Positions 1-6,906 of a DNA stretch of 64,000 nt are shown here, piece after piece. The DNA is taken from positions 620,001-684,000 of the forward strand of contig NZ_JAPEPO010000003.1 in NCBI RefSeq assembly GCF_026340095.1, written 5' to 3'. A program made the translations under genes and the position numbers. Source of the DNA: Streptomyces sp. NBC_01446. GTDB lineage: Bacteria > Actinomycetota > Actinomycetes > Streptomycetales > Streptomycetaceae. A model generated the notes under the pieces. It had not been told where the DNA came from. It ran no database searches and was given only the letters and a program-made list of their open reading frames with translations. The number at the start of each line of letters is the position of its first letter. Position 1 is the stretch's first letter.

Positions 1-240
1 AGCTTGGTGCATGCCGTGCGCGCCCCTTCGATCATGCCGGACCCCAGGTCGGCCGCGAATCCGGCGGCGTCCTGGAGGATGCGTGAGCGCTCGAACACCA
101 CGTCCTCATGGACCGCGCGGAGCAGCAGCTCCTTGCTGGGGAAGACGTAGTGCACTCCCAGCACCGAGTTGAGAACCTCGGGCATGTGCACGGCCTCGCC
201 CGCTGAAGCCCCCGGCTGGAGCGAGGCCTCCGCATGCCCC
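1..240 (-). pseudogene. TetR/AcrR-type regulator fragment running off the left edge
   Basis: Reading leftward in one minus-strand frame from about 240 gives a segment with 'GVHYVFPSKELLLRAV' followed by an acidic and helical stretch. This is the end of a TetR helix-turn-helix (the usual G-x-x-Y-x-x-F-x-S-K-E-x-L motif) and the start of its ligand-binding helices. The N-terminal helices expected before it are not in the same frame: an ATG-started frame at 307 covers that stretch in another phase. The gene may therefore be frameshifted, or it may start differently. It continues beyond the window, so its length and state cannot be settled. Family membership is moderately secure; its target is unknown. 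Confidence 0.45.
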
Positions 241-378
241 TTCTGTGATCGAGGCCGACTATCTCTCTGACTGACACGCGGAAATCTATGTCGTCCAGAG
301 TAGACATTGGGTGGTGGCGTGGTTATGGTTTCTCTCGTAGCCGAGATCAAGGAAGGCCGGGCAGAGATGAACTGCCGG

Positions 379-945
379 GCAGCAGTACAGCAGTTTGCAG
401 GACGGTGCGGTGGTGGAGTGTCGAAGCCAGCGTTGTTGCAGGACGGCGACGGGACTGACGACCGGACCGGGTGGCCCGCAGTGATCAGGGGCCGCCGTGA
501 GCAGTACCGCAGTAGCGGTTCAGTAGGTGTAGTTCGCAGTTCCAGCAGTGTGTTTGTCAGTGGTTCCCCGGTAAAGGCGTCGGCTGCGGGCGCGCGTGCC
601 GGGAGGTTCGGCAGTGGGGTTCCAAGCCAGAGCAGATGCAGGACGGGCGACGGGGCTGGCTGCCGAAGGGTGGCGCTGTTGAAGGCCACCAGCAGTTCGC
701 AGGACCCAGCAGTACGCAGTTCCCCTTCGGTAAGTGATTGGTTCAGAGGGAAAGAACGGAGGATCCAGGCGCCATCAGGATCGCCCGGGCGGAAGTCTTG
801 GGCCCGGGTACCGCAGGACATCGATAGTGAGGTGGTCTCCGGTCAAGCAACCGCGATCCCCGCAACCCCGGCAGCAGTTCGGCCGGGTCTGCGGAAACAG
901 CAGGCCGACGCAGTAATAGGGTCGGCAGATGGTGTAGCAGTTCCT
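379..945 (+). other. GCAG-rich leader or spacer upstream of the MerR-type gene
   Basis: About 570 bases without a convincing gene. The tetramer GCAG, usually as GCAGT or GCAGGAC, occurs close to twenty times, several-fold more than base composition predicts. An approximately 25-30 base segment beginning AAGCCAG and containing TGCAGGACGG and CGACGGG occurs twice, near 425-454 and 623-656. Long open frames crossing this region have Ser/Arg/Gly-rich low-quality translations and I do not regard them as genes. It could be a structured 5' leader or a non-coding RNA for the gene at 1005. This is inference. Confidence 0.45.
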
Positions 946-947
946 TC

Positions 948-979
948 GGGGCCCTGGTGCCACACGGCACCAGGGCCCC
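948..979 (+). terminator. Perfect 14-bp hairpin just before the MerR gene
   Basis: The arms are 948-961 (GGGGCCCTGGTGCC) and 966-979, exactly complementary around an ACAC loop. It ends 25 bases before the ATG at 1005 and lies between the GCAG-rich leader and the ribosome-binding site. It may be an intrinsic-type terminator ending a leader transcript, or an attenuator for the downstream gene. There is no T-run, which is usual for Streptomyces hairpin terminators. Confidence 0.7.
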
Positions 980-1004
980 TCCACGCGTTCCACAGAGAGG
1001 TGCA

Positions 1005-1340
1005 ATGACAGCAGACGACACGTTCGGACGTCTCGATGACGACGACTACCCCGCCTACACCATGGGCCGGGCCGCCGAGATGATCGGCTCCACTCAGGGC
1101 TTCCTCCGCGCTATCGGTGAAGCCCGCCTCATCACCCCGCTGCGCTCCGAGGGCGGCCACCGCCGCTACTCCCGCTACCAACTGCGCATCGCCGCCCGCG
1201 CGCGCGAACTCGTCGATCAGGGCACGCCCATCGAGGCCGCCTGCCGCATCGTCATCCTCGAAGACCAGCTCGAAGAAGCCCAGCGCCTCAACGCCCAATA
1301 CCGCCGCGCCGCCGAATCGTCCGGCCCGTCGGCGGCCTGA
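1005..1340 (+). CDS. Small MerR-type helix-turn-helix regulator
   Basis: A 111-residue protein. Residues about 15-60 read as a MerR-type winged helix, with 'YTMGRAAEMIG', 'RLITPLRSEGGHRRYS' and a following RY/L helix. Residues about 70-105 form a short amphipathic dimerisation helix. There is no effector domain, so it resembles small MerR/BldC-like DNA binders rather than metal or drug sensors. The start at 1005 was chosen over the in-frame GTG at 957. It has a purine-rich GAGAGG at 995-1000, and the upstream part of the frame lies inside the 948-979 hairpin. It precedes two cold-shock genes and a helicase, which suggests a stress role, but its target is unknown. Confidence 0.85.
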   Translation: MTADDTFGRLDDDDYPAYTMGRAAEMIGSTQGFLRAIGEARLITPLRSEGGHRRYSRYQLRIAARARELVDQGTPIEAACRIVILEDQLEEAQRLNAQYRRAAESSGPSAA

Positions 1341-1344
1341 GGCA

Positions 1345-1375
1345 GGGCGCCCCGCCGCGTACGGGAGGGGCGCCC
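1345..1375 (+). terminator. Hairpin terminator after the MerR-type gene
   Basis: GGGCGCCCC at 1345-1353 pairs perfectly with GGGGCGCCC at 1367-1375 around a 13-base loop. It begins four bases after the MerR stop codon and probably separates it from the cold-shock gene. Confidence 0.65.
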
Positions 1376-1475
1376 CCACGCCGCGTCAGATGCGACACGT
1401 GGGTCGTTTCCTATGCTGACAGGGTGTGCGGACGTGTAGCGTCTGCGTCAGCTGTCATGGTTCGGAAGTTCCCTT

Positions 1476-1498
1476 CGCCCACGTCTTCGGCGTGGGCG
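1476..1498 (+). promoter_or_regulatory. Hairpin in the 5' leader of the first csp gene
   Basis: CGCCCACG at 1476-1483 pairs with CGTGGGCG at 1491-1498 over a 7-base loop. It lies about 85 bases upstream of the csp start and is therefore probably within its 5' untranslated region. Its function is inferred from position only. Confidence 0.45.
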
Positions 1499-1534
1499 TT
1501 GTGCTGTGCCGCAGGAACCAGGGCGATCACCTCC

Positions 1535-1575
1535 GCCTTCCGTACGTTGCGGGAGGCGTACATCGACTGGAAGGC
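1535..1575 (+). promoter_or_regulatory. Leader fold that pairs the csp ribosome-binding site
   Basis: GCCTTCC at 1535-1541 is exactly complementary to GGAAGGC at 1569-1575, which contains the Shine-Dalgarno for the ATG at 1583. Directly inside it, GTACG at 1542-1546 pairs with CGTAC at 1557-1561. The two stems nest into one hairpin that would hide the ribosome-binding site, a layout expected for a temperature- or protein-controlled switch. Only the pairing is seen; the regulation is inferred. Confidence 0.5.
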
Positions 1576-1582
1576 ATGAGAC

Positions 1583-1786
1583 ATGGCTACGGGAACTGTG
1601 AAGTGGTTCAACGCGGAGAAGGGTTTCGGTTTCATCGCCCAGGACGGCGGTGGCGCGGACGTGTTCGCCCACTACTCCGCGATCAACTCCTCGGGCTTTC
1701 GTGAGCTCCAGGAAGGCCAGGCCGTGACGTTCGACGTCACCCAGGGCCAGAAGGGCCCCCAGGCCGAGAACATCAACCTCGCCTGA
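1583..1786 (+). CDS. CspA-family cold-shock protein (first copy)
   Basis: A 67-residue single cold-shock domain. RNP1 is 'KGFGFIAQ' and RNP2 is 'VFAHYSAI'. The five-stranded OB-fold begins 'MATGTVKWFNAEKGFGFI', typical of actinobacterial ScoF/CspA proteins. It binds single-stranded RNA and DNA and acts as an RNA chaperone in the cytoplasm. The ATG at 1583 has GGAAGG nine bases upstream, embedded in a predicted leader hairpin. The protein is full family length. It is followed by a strong terminator, so it is probably transcribed alone. The second copy at 2340 differs at several surface positions. Confidence 0.97.
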   Translation: MATGTVKWFNAEKGFGFIAQDGGGADVFAHYSAINSSGFRELQEGQAVTFDVTQGQKGPQAENINLA

Positions 1787-1897
1787 CCTTCCCGACCGCG
1801 GCCGGAGCGTACGGCTACCCCCGGGCAGGTCCAGCTGTTCACCGCAACAGCGGGCGCCGGCCTTCAGGTGAAGGTGGCCGTGTCTTGGGCGGTACGT

Positions 1898-1935
1898 GAT
1901 CAGGGCCGCGCAGCAGCAGCTGCGCGGCCCTGATC
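1898..1935 (+). terminator. Strong hairpin terminator after the first csp gene
   Basis: A perfect 16-bp stem, 1898-1913 with 1920-1935, around a CAGCAG loop. It lies 110 bases after the csp stop codon. The symmetry means it could end transcription from either direction. Confidence 0.75.
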
Positions 1936-2086
1936 TGCGTGAAGGCTGGTGTACGGGCCGATGGGGCCGACGCCGGACACGACGGTGCCACCGGAAAAGT
2001 TGTGTTCTCCGAGCCGTGAACAGCCGCTCTTCCCGAAACGCTGCGCTCCGGGTGGGTCAATATCTATGACCGCGGCGTGAGGGTTT

Positions 2087-2111
2087 AACGCTCCACGCGG
2101 GGAGTGTTTTT
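2087..2111 (+). terminator. Hairpin with T-run in the leader of the second csp gene
   Basis: AACGCTCC at 2087-2094 pairs with GGAGTGTT at 2101-2108 (one G-T pair) and runs into five T residues at 2107-2111. This classical rho-independent shape is uncommon in this genome. It lies 229 bases before the second csp start, in an unusually AT-rich leader. It may be an attenuator in the csp transcript or a terminator for upstream transcription. Confidence 0.5.
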
Positions 2112-2339
2112 ACCGCAACTAACCGAGCGGAATTATTTACCGTACACGGGCCGCTACCTCGTGCTACTGTCGATCTCAGTTGCAGTTGTGGTTCCCAAAA
2201 CTTCAAGCGTCTTCGCGGGCATTTTCGGCCACCGGAAGCGTTTTTGTATGGCCGGTAATTTTCCGGACGGGGCATCATCGCGGCGACCCGGTATCCGCGC
2301 ATCGTGGGTCCCGGCGTACTGCCCCAAAGGAGATATGAC

Positions 2340-2543
2340 ATGGCATCAGGCACCGTGAAGTGGTTCAACGCGGCCAAGGGTTTCGGCTTCATCGAGCAGG
2401 ACGGTGGAGGCGCTGACGTGTTCGCCCACTTCTCGAACATCGCCGCCGAGGGCTTCCGCGAGCTGCTCGAAGGCCAGAAGGTCACCTTCGACATCGCGCC
2501 GGGCCAGAAGGGCCCGACGGCCGAGAACATCGTTCCCGCCTGA
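2340..2543 (+). CDS. CspA-family cold-shock protein (second copy)
   Basis: A 67-residue cold-shock domain protein with 'KGFGFIEQ' (RNP1) and 'VFAHFSNI' (RNP2). It is an RNA chaperone paralogous to the protein at 1583. The ATG at 2340 was chosen because AAAGGAGA at 2326-2333 is correctly spaced and the protein then starts at the family's conserved 'MASGTVKWFN'. An upstream in-frame GTG at 2304 would add a non-conserved tail. The roughly 280 bases before it are AT-richer than their surroundings and hold a hairpin with a T-run, consistent with a long cspA-like leader. A perfect terminator follows. Confidence 0.97.
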   Translation: MASGTVKWFNAAKGFGFIEQDGGGADVFAHFSNIAAEGFRELLEGQKVTFDIAPGQKGPTAENIVPA

Positions 2544-2561
2544 CGCCGACGCGCATTTTGT

Positions 2562-2599
2562 AGCTGGGGCCCGCATCCCTCGGGGTGCGGGCCCCAGCT
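2562..2599 (+). terminator. Hairpin terminator after the second csp gene
   Basis: A perfect 14-bp stem, AGCTGGGGCCCGCA at 2562-2575 with its complement at 2586-2599. It lies 18 bases after the csp stop codon and is preceded by a TTTTG tract. Confidence 0.8.
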
Positions 2600-2834
2600 G
2601 CGGGCGTTTCCCGCAGTGATGTCACCTGTGGGACAACAGCGCCGGCCGGCAGCCACTCCCCCCAGGGATGCGCGCTCTTCGGAGCTACATCGGTAAACGT
2701 CCAGGATTCCACATCCACATGACGTCACCCATTTCGTTCCTTGCGCCTCACGCTGGATTCACTGCAAGCCAGATTCCTTTTCGCATTCTATTCGGCCCGT
2801 TCTTGTGATTCCTGCGCTGCTTTCGCTGCGGGAG

Positions 2835-2860
2835 TTCCTTGATACGTGCCTATCAAGGAA
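2835..2860 (+). promoter_or_regulatory. Perfect hairpin enclosing the helicase ribosome-binding site
   Basis: TTCCTTGATA at 2835-2844 and TATCAAGGAA at 2851-2860 are perfect 10-bp complements around a 6-base loop. The right arm contains most of the Shine-Dalgarno AAGGAAGG (2855-2862) for the helicase ATG at 2869. If formed, this hairpin blocks ribosome entry. It is a good candidate for a cold- or chaperone-responsive RNA switch controlling helicase translation. Confidence 0.7.
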
Positions 2861-2868
2861 GGTTCTTA

Positions 2869-4380
2869 ATGAACCCCACACGTACGAACGGCCGCTCCTC
2901 CCGCCCCCGCTGGACCGACAGCGCTGCCGTCGGCTCCAGTGCCGGTTCGAGGCTGGGCGGCCGCTCCACCTCGCCCGCCCCGGCCCGTTCAGGGGGTCCG
3001 AGGCGCTCGGGCGGCCAGGCCCGGCGGCCCGCAGCGGTCCAGGGCGAATTCGCCCTGCCGAAGACAATCACTCCCGCGCTGCCCGCGGTCGAGGCGTTCG
3101 CGGACCTCGACATGCCCGCGCAGTTGCTGGCAGCGCTGACCGCGCAAGGCGTGAGCGTCCCGTTCCCGATCCAGGGCGCGACCCTGCCCAACACCCTCGC
3201 GGGCCGCGACGCCCTGGGACGTGGGCGCACCGGCTCCGGCAAGACCCTCGCCTTCGGCCTGGCCCTGCTGGCCCGCACCGCCGGACAGCGCGCCGAACCC
3301 CGCCAGCCGCTGGCCCTGATCCTCGTGCCGACGCGGGAGCTGGCCCAGCAGGTGACCGACGCACTCACCCCCTACGCCCGCTCGGTGAAGCTGCGCCTGG
3401 CCACCGTCGTCGGCGGAATGCCGATCGGCAGGCAGGCCAATGTGCTGCGCGCCGGGGCCGAGGTCGTCGTCGCGACGCCGGGACGGCTCAAGGACCTCAT
3501 CGACCGCGGTGACTGCCGGCTGAACCAGGTCGCGATCACCGTCCTGGACGAGGCCGACCAGATGGCCGACATGGGCTTCATGCCCCAGGTCACCGCACTC
3601 CTGGACCAGGTCCGCCCCGAGGGCCAGCGGATGCTGTTCTCCGCCACCCTCGACCGCAACGTCGACCGCCTGGTCCGCCGCTACCTCACCGACCCGGTCG
3701 TCCACTCCGTCGACCCGTCCGCAGGTGCGGTCACCACGATGGAACATCACGTGCTGCACGTCCACGGCGCCGACAAGCACCGCACGACGACGCAGATCGC
3801 CGCGCGCGAGGGCCGGGTAATCATGTTCCTCGACACAAAGCACGCCGTCGACCGGCTTGCCCAGGACCTGCTGAACAGCGGGGTGCGGGCCGCCGCTCTG
3901 CACGGTGGGAAGTCGCAACCCCAGCGCACCCGAACCCTGACCCAGTTCAAGACCGGGCACGTCACCGTGCTCGTGGCCACGAACGTCGCCGCCCGCGGCA
4001 TCCACGTCGACGACCTCGACCTCGTCGTCAACGTCGACCCGCCCACCGACCACAAGGACTACCTGCACCGCGGCGGCCGCACCGCGCGCGCCGGCGAATC
4101 CGGCAGCGTCGTCACCCTGGTCACCCCCAACCAACGCCGCGACATGACCCGCCTCATGACGGCTGCCGGCATCGTGCCCCAGACCACCCAGGTCCGCTCC
4201 GGCGAAGAGGCACTCAGCCGGATCACCGGCGCCCAGACCCCCTCCGGCATCCCCGTGACGATCACCGCGCCGGTGGCCGAGCGACGCAAGCGCAGCACGG
4301 CCTCACGCGGCCGACGCAGCCCCGCTTCGGCTGCCCGGCGCGCGGGCGGGCGGCAGACCTCCTTCGACGCGGCGGCCTGA
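2869..4380 (+). CDS. DEAD-box ATP-dependent RNA helicase
   Basis: 503 residues with the whole helicase core. The Q motif region is 'FPIQGATLP' and the Walker A is 'GRTGSGKT'. These are followed by 'PTRELAQQ', 'TPGR', the DEAD box 'VLDEADQM' and 'SAT'. The second RecA domain has 'ALHGGKSQPQRTRTL', 'ATNVAARGIHV' and motif VI 'HRGGRTARAG'. An Arg/Ser-rich N-terminal tail of about 55 residues and a basic C-terminal tail probably aid RNA binding. It unwinds structured RNA, and its place beside two CspA genes points to cold adaptation. The ATG at 2869 has AAGGAAGG six bases upstream; an upstream in-frame ATG at 2839 lies inside the regulatory hairpin. It is probably co-transcribed with the CBS gene. 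Confidence 0.96.
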   Translation: MNPTRTNGRSSRPRWTDSAAVGSSAGSRLGGRSTSPAPARSGGPRRSGGQARRPAAVQGEFALPKTITPALPAVEAFADLDMPAQLLAALTAQGVSVPFPIQGATLPNTLAGRDALGRGRTGSGKTLAFGLALLARTAGQRAEPRQPLALILVPTRELAQQVTDALTPYARSVKLRLATVVGGMPIGRQANVLRAGAEVVVATPGRLKDLIDRGDCRLNQVAITVLDEADQMADMGFMPQVTALLDQVRPEGQRMLFSATLDRNVDRLVRRYLTDPVVHSVDPSAGAVTTMEHHVLHVHGADKHRTTTQIAAREGRVIMFLDTKHAVDRLAQDLLNSGVRAAALHGGKSQPQRTRTLTQFKTGHVTVLVATNVAARGIHVDDLDLVVNVDPPTDHKDYLHRGGRTARAGESGSVVTLVTPNQRRDMTRLMTAAGIVPQTTQVRSGEEALSRITGAQTPSGIPVTITAPVAERRKRSTASRGRRSPASAARRAGGRQTSFDAAA

Positions 4381-4426
4381 AGACTTCGTGATCCGGAAAT
4401 TGACCTACGCCTGCAGGAGGCACCTT

Positions 4427-4831
4427 TTGACGCTGGTTCAGATGCAGCCCCGCTCGACGAGTGCCGCCCACGTGGCCAGCACGGTGGCCGACGCCATGGA
4501 CACAGGCGGACCGCAGGTCTGCGACGACATGACCGTCGAGGTGGCCCTGTCCGTCATGGCAAGCGCCCGCACCGGGCACCTGCTTGTCCGCGACGACAAT
4601 GGCCTGTGCACCGGACTGGTCACCCAGGCGCAGCTCACCGCGGTTCGCGACAGCTCCGTGTACACGGATCGGGTCCAGCTGCGGGACATCCTCGGCGATC
4701 GAGGACCGTTCATCTCACCCGTGACGACCGTAGCCGACGCCGAGCACGCAATGCGCTACGGCCGGCTCGATGCTCTGCCTGTCATCGACGAACACGGCAC
4801 CGCTCTGGGCGTCCTCGCCCTTGCCCGCTGA
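4427..4831 (+). CDS. CBS-domain-pair protein
   Basis: 134 residues containing two tandem CBS motifs. The first runs from about 25 to 75 ('VADAMDTGGPQVCDDMTVEVA') and the second from about 85 to 134, ending 'LPVIDEHGTALGVLALAR'. Such pairs bind adenine nucleotides and act as energy sensors. There is no attached catalytic or transport domain. The TTG at 4427 was chosen because AGGAGG at 4415-4420 is at ideal distance; an in-frame GTG at 4388 has no such site. It lies 46 bases after the helicase stop with no hairpin between, so the two likely share a transcript. Confidence 0.88.
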   Translation: MTLVQMQPRSTSAAHVASTVADAMDTGGPQVCDDMTVEVALSVMASARTGHLLVRDDNGLCTGLVTQAQLTAVRDSSVYTDRVQLRDILGDRGPFISPVTTVADAEHAMRYGRLDALPVIDEHGTALGVLALAR

Positions 4832-4884
4832 ACCACCTCAACCACAGCAGAACTGTCCCCTCGTTCTCCTCCCTGTGAGGCGTC

Positions 4885-5235
4885 ATGCGCTGTGTCATCG
4901 CCCGCTTCCCGTTCGACTTCACCAAGGGCGACGTCATGGAATCGATGAAGCGGTTCAAACCTGAGGAAGTCATCGGGTCGTCCGTGATCGTCGGCCGCCG
5001 CACCTAACCCATCAAGCAGGTCGGGCAGGTCGTCACACGCCAAGACCGCCGCGATTTCAGCGCCGGCGAAGTCCTGCGGGCCATGACCCAGCTCGGCTTC
5101 ACCTGCCGCGGTCTTCCCCAAGCCGCCACGCCCACACGCGTTCTCGACCCATTGCGACAGGCATCCGCGATGCTTCGCCGCCCTTGCGGCCGTCTGACCG
5201 ACGCGCAGGCGCAAGCCGTCACCAAAGCAGCATGA
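4885..5235 (+). pseudogene. Small conserved actinobacterial gene broken by an ochre stop
   Basis: The frame from the ATG at 4885 (with GTGAGG at 4875-4880) to the TGA at 5233-5235 encodes 116 codons, interrupted by a single TAA at 5005-5007 after codon 40. Both halves look coding. The first begins 'MRCVIARFPFDFTKGDV' and the second continues 'PIKQVGQVVTRQDRRDFSA' and 'GEVLRAMTQLGFTC'. From memory of related Streptomyces proteins, a Tyr sits at the TAA position, so one base change (TAC/TAT to TAA) would explain it. The function of the family is not known to me. It may be a recent null allele or read-through. Confidence 0.65.
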
Positions 5236-5267
5236 GGGTCCGACCGGAATGCGCCGGTAGGACCCTC
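5234..5267 (+). terminator. Hairpin terminator ending the cold-shock island
   Basis: GAGGGTCC at 5234-5241 pairs with GGACCCTC at 5260-5267, with a further ACCGG/CCGGT stem inside. It overlaps the final stop codon of the broken gene. It probably terminates the helicase-CBS transcript. Confidence 0.75.
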
Positions 5268-5623
5268 ACCCGCATACCGAGGGTTCTCTGCGCGACAGCA
5301 TCAGTGGTCGGAGCAGCTGAAGTCGCCCTCATGGTCCAGACGCTCAAGAGGGAACAGGCCAACCTGCTGGGGCAACGGCACCACAGCTGACCAAGCCCAT
5401 GGCCCCACGCGGCGCTGCTGCACGGAGGGGGTGCAATGCGAAAGGTTCCCGGCGACGTTGCGGACGCGTGGGGCGCACGACCGCTTCAATGCGTCCCGAG
5501 TCCCTCAGGTACCGGCTTGGCCATCACGGCCTCGGTCTCGGGATGGGTGGCGCGGCGGGCATACACGTCCTCCTCATCCCTGGCAGATCACAGCAGGGGC
5601 CTCCCGCAGTGCCACACACCTTC
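5268..5623. other. Intergenic stretch with no recognised gene
   Basis: About 355 bases between the island's terminator and the end of the MFS gene. Both strands have only low-quality frames that mirror the MFS gene beyond it. I see no promoter, repeat or RNA gene here. Confidence 0.4.
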
Positions 5624-6904
5624 CTACGACCTCATCTCCTTGGCGGAACGCTGCTCGCCCGCGCGCCCACCGCCCGCCTCTCCCGCCTCTCCCGCCTCTC
5701 CCGCCAGGGCTGGCTTGCCCGGCCTGCCCGTCCCGACGGCCGGGGCCAGAAAGATGGCCGCCGCGACGACGGCGAGCACCACGAGCATCGCCGAACGCAG
5801 TCCCCAGTGGTCCCCCAGGAAGCCGAGTCCCGGCGGGCCGACGAGGAAGGCCACGTATCCGATCGTGGCGACCAGGCTGACGCGCTGGGTGGATTCGGGG
5901 CCGGAGTCGCCCGCGGCCGACAGCGCGACGGGGAATCCGAGGGAGGCACCGAGCCCCCAGAAGAGCACTGCCGCACCCGCCACCGCCACGTTGTCCGAGA
6001 AGATCACCAGGAGCAGTCCCACTACACCGGAGATGGCGCTCGCACGTACGACGGCGGGTCGGCCGAAACGCTCCAGGAAGTACCCGCCGCCGAAGCGGCC
6101 GAGCGTCATGGCTGCGGCGAAGCCGACATAAACGAGCGAACCGGCGGTGGCGTCGAGACCGTGGCCGTCCACCATCAGCAGAGGCAGCCAGTCATTGGCG
6201 GACCCCTCGGCCAACGCCATGGCGAGCACGATCACGCCGATCAGGAGGAGCTTGCGGTCCTTCCACACCTTGGTCGCCGGGCGCGAGGCCGTGGCTTCGC
6301 CCTCGGCGTGCTGAAGCGCCGCGTGTGCTCCGGTGCCTGCCGGTACGTGGCGGATCGCGTACAGGAAGATCGCTGTCGAGATCAGACCCACCGCGCCGAG
6401 ATGCCAGTGCGTCGGCACGCTGGCGGCCGTCGCCGTCATGCCCGCCAGCGCCCCGATGACGGTGCCAAGGCTGAAGCATCCGTGCAAGGTCGGGAGCACG
6501 GTGGTGCCGGTGAGGCGCTCGACGTCGGCGCCGTCCACGTTGACGGCGACCTCTCCCGCACCCATGCCCGCACCGAAGGCGCAGAGCCCGAGCGTCACCA
6601 CAGGAGCGGATGCCGTCAGACTGCCGATGGCGATGACAGCGATGCTCACCAGGATGAGGACGGTGCCCAGCGCGATGACGGGCCGCGTGCCGAACCTGTC
6701 CACCAGGCGACCCGAGCACAGGATCCCGGCCATCGAACCCACCGAAAGGCCGAACAGCACCAGGCCCATCTGTCCGGTCGAGACGCCGAGTTGGTCGCGG
6801 ACGTCCGGCGTCCGCGTCACCCATGAGGACAGGGCGATACCGGGGAGGAAGAAGAACAAGAACAGCGAACGTCGACGTCGGCGCACAGCGAGGTCAAGGG
6901 CCAT
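5624..6904 (-). CDS. MFS transporter, YbjJ/FucP-like
   Basis: 426 residues with about twelve hydrophobic segments. It opens with a basic 'RRRRRSLFLFFFLPG' start. The MFS signature after helix 2 reads 'GRLVDRFGTRPVIALG', and a central cytoplasmic loop lies near residue 200. The overall character matches the YbjJ-type major facilitator group, whose substrates are mostly unknown (sugars or small organics). The C-terminal tail has a Gly-Glu-Ala repeat encoded by three exact copies of a 9-base unit at 5676-5702. The ATG at 6904 is preceded, 2 bases away, by the stop codon of a fragmentary frame at 6907. Confidence 0.85.
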   Translation of the reverse strand: MALDLAVRRRRRSLFLFFFLPGIALSSWVTRTPDVRDQLGVSTGQMGLVLFGLSVGSMAGILCSGRLVDRFGTRPVIALGTVLILVSIAVIAIGSLTASAPVVTLGLCAFGAGMGAGEVAVNVDGADVERLTGTTVLPTLHGCFSLGTVIGALAGMTATAASVPTHWHLGAVGLISTAIFLYAIRHVPAGTGAHAALQHAEGEATASRPATKVWKDRKLLLIGVIVLAMALAEGSANDWLPLLMVDGHGLDATAGSLVYVGFAAAMTLGRFGGGYFLERFGRPAVVRASAISGVVGLLLVIFSDNVAVAGAAVLFWGLGASLGFPVALSAAGDSGPESTQRVSLVATIGYVAFLVGPPGLGFLGDHWGLRSAMLVVLAVVAAAIFLAPAVGTGRPGKPALAGEAGEAGEAGGGRAGEQRSAKEMRS

Positions 6905-6906
6905 GG

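Noticed and set aside
307..1008. 233-codon open frame upstream of the MerR gene
   Set aside because: The translation is Ser/Gly/Arg-rich with no domain pattern, it runs through the GCAG repeats and the 948-979 hairpin, and it has no ribosome-binding site at a credible start.
2989..4134. Long minus-strand open frame opposite the helicase
   Set aside because: It is a mirror of the helicase's GC-rich third positions; Gly/Asp/Val-rich low-complexity translation and no motif.
4388..4426. Longer CBS protein from an upstream GTG start
   Set aside because: It lacks a ribosome-binding site, whereas the TTG at 4427 has a correctly spaced AGGAGG and the extra residues are not domain-like.
5399..6826. 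475-codon plus-strand frame opposite the MFS gene
   Set aside because: It is antisense to a clear twelve-helix transporter and its translation is Arg/Gly/His-rich without hydrophobic segments.
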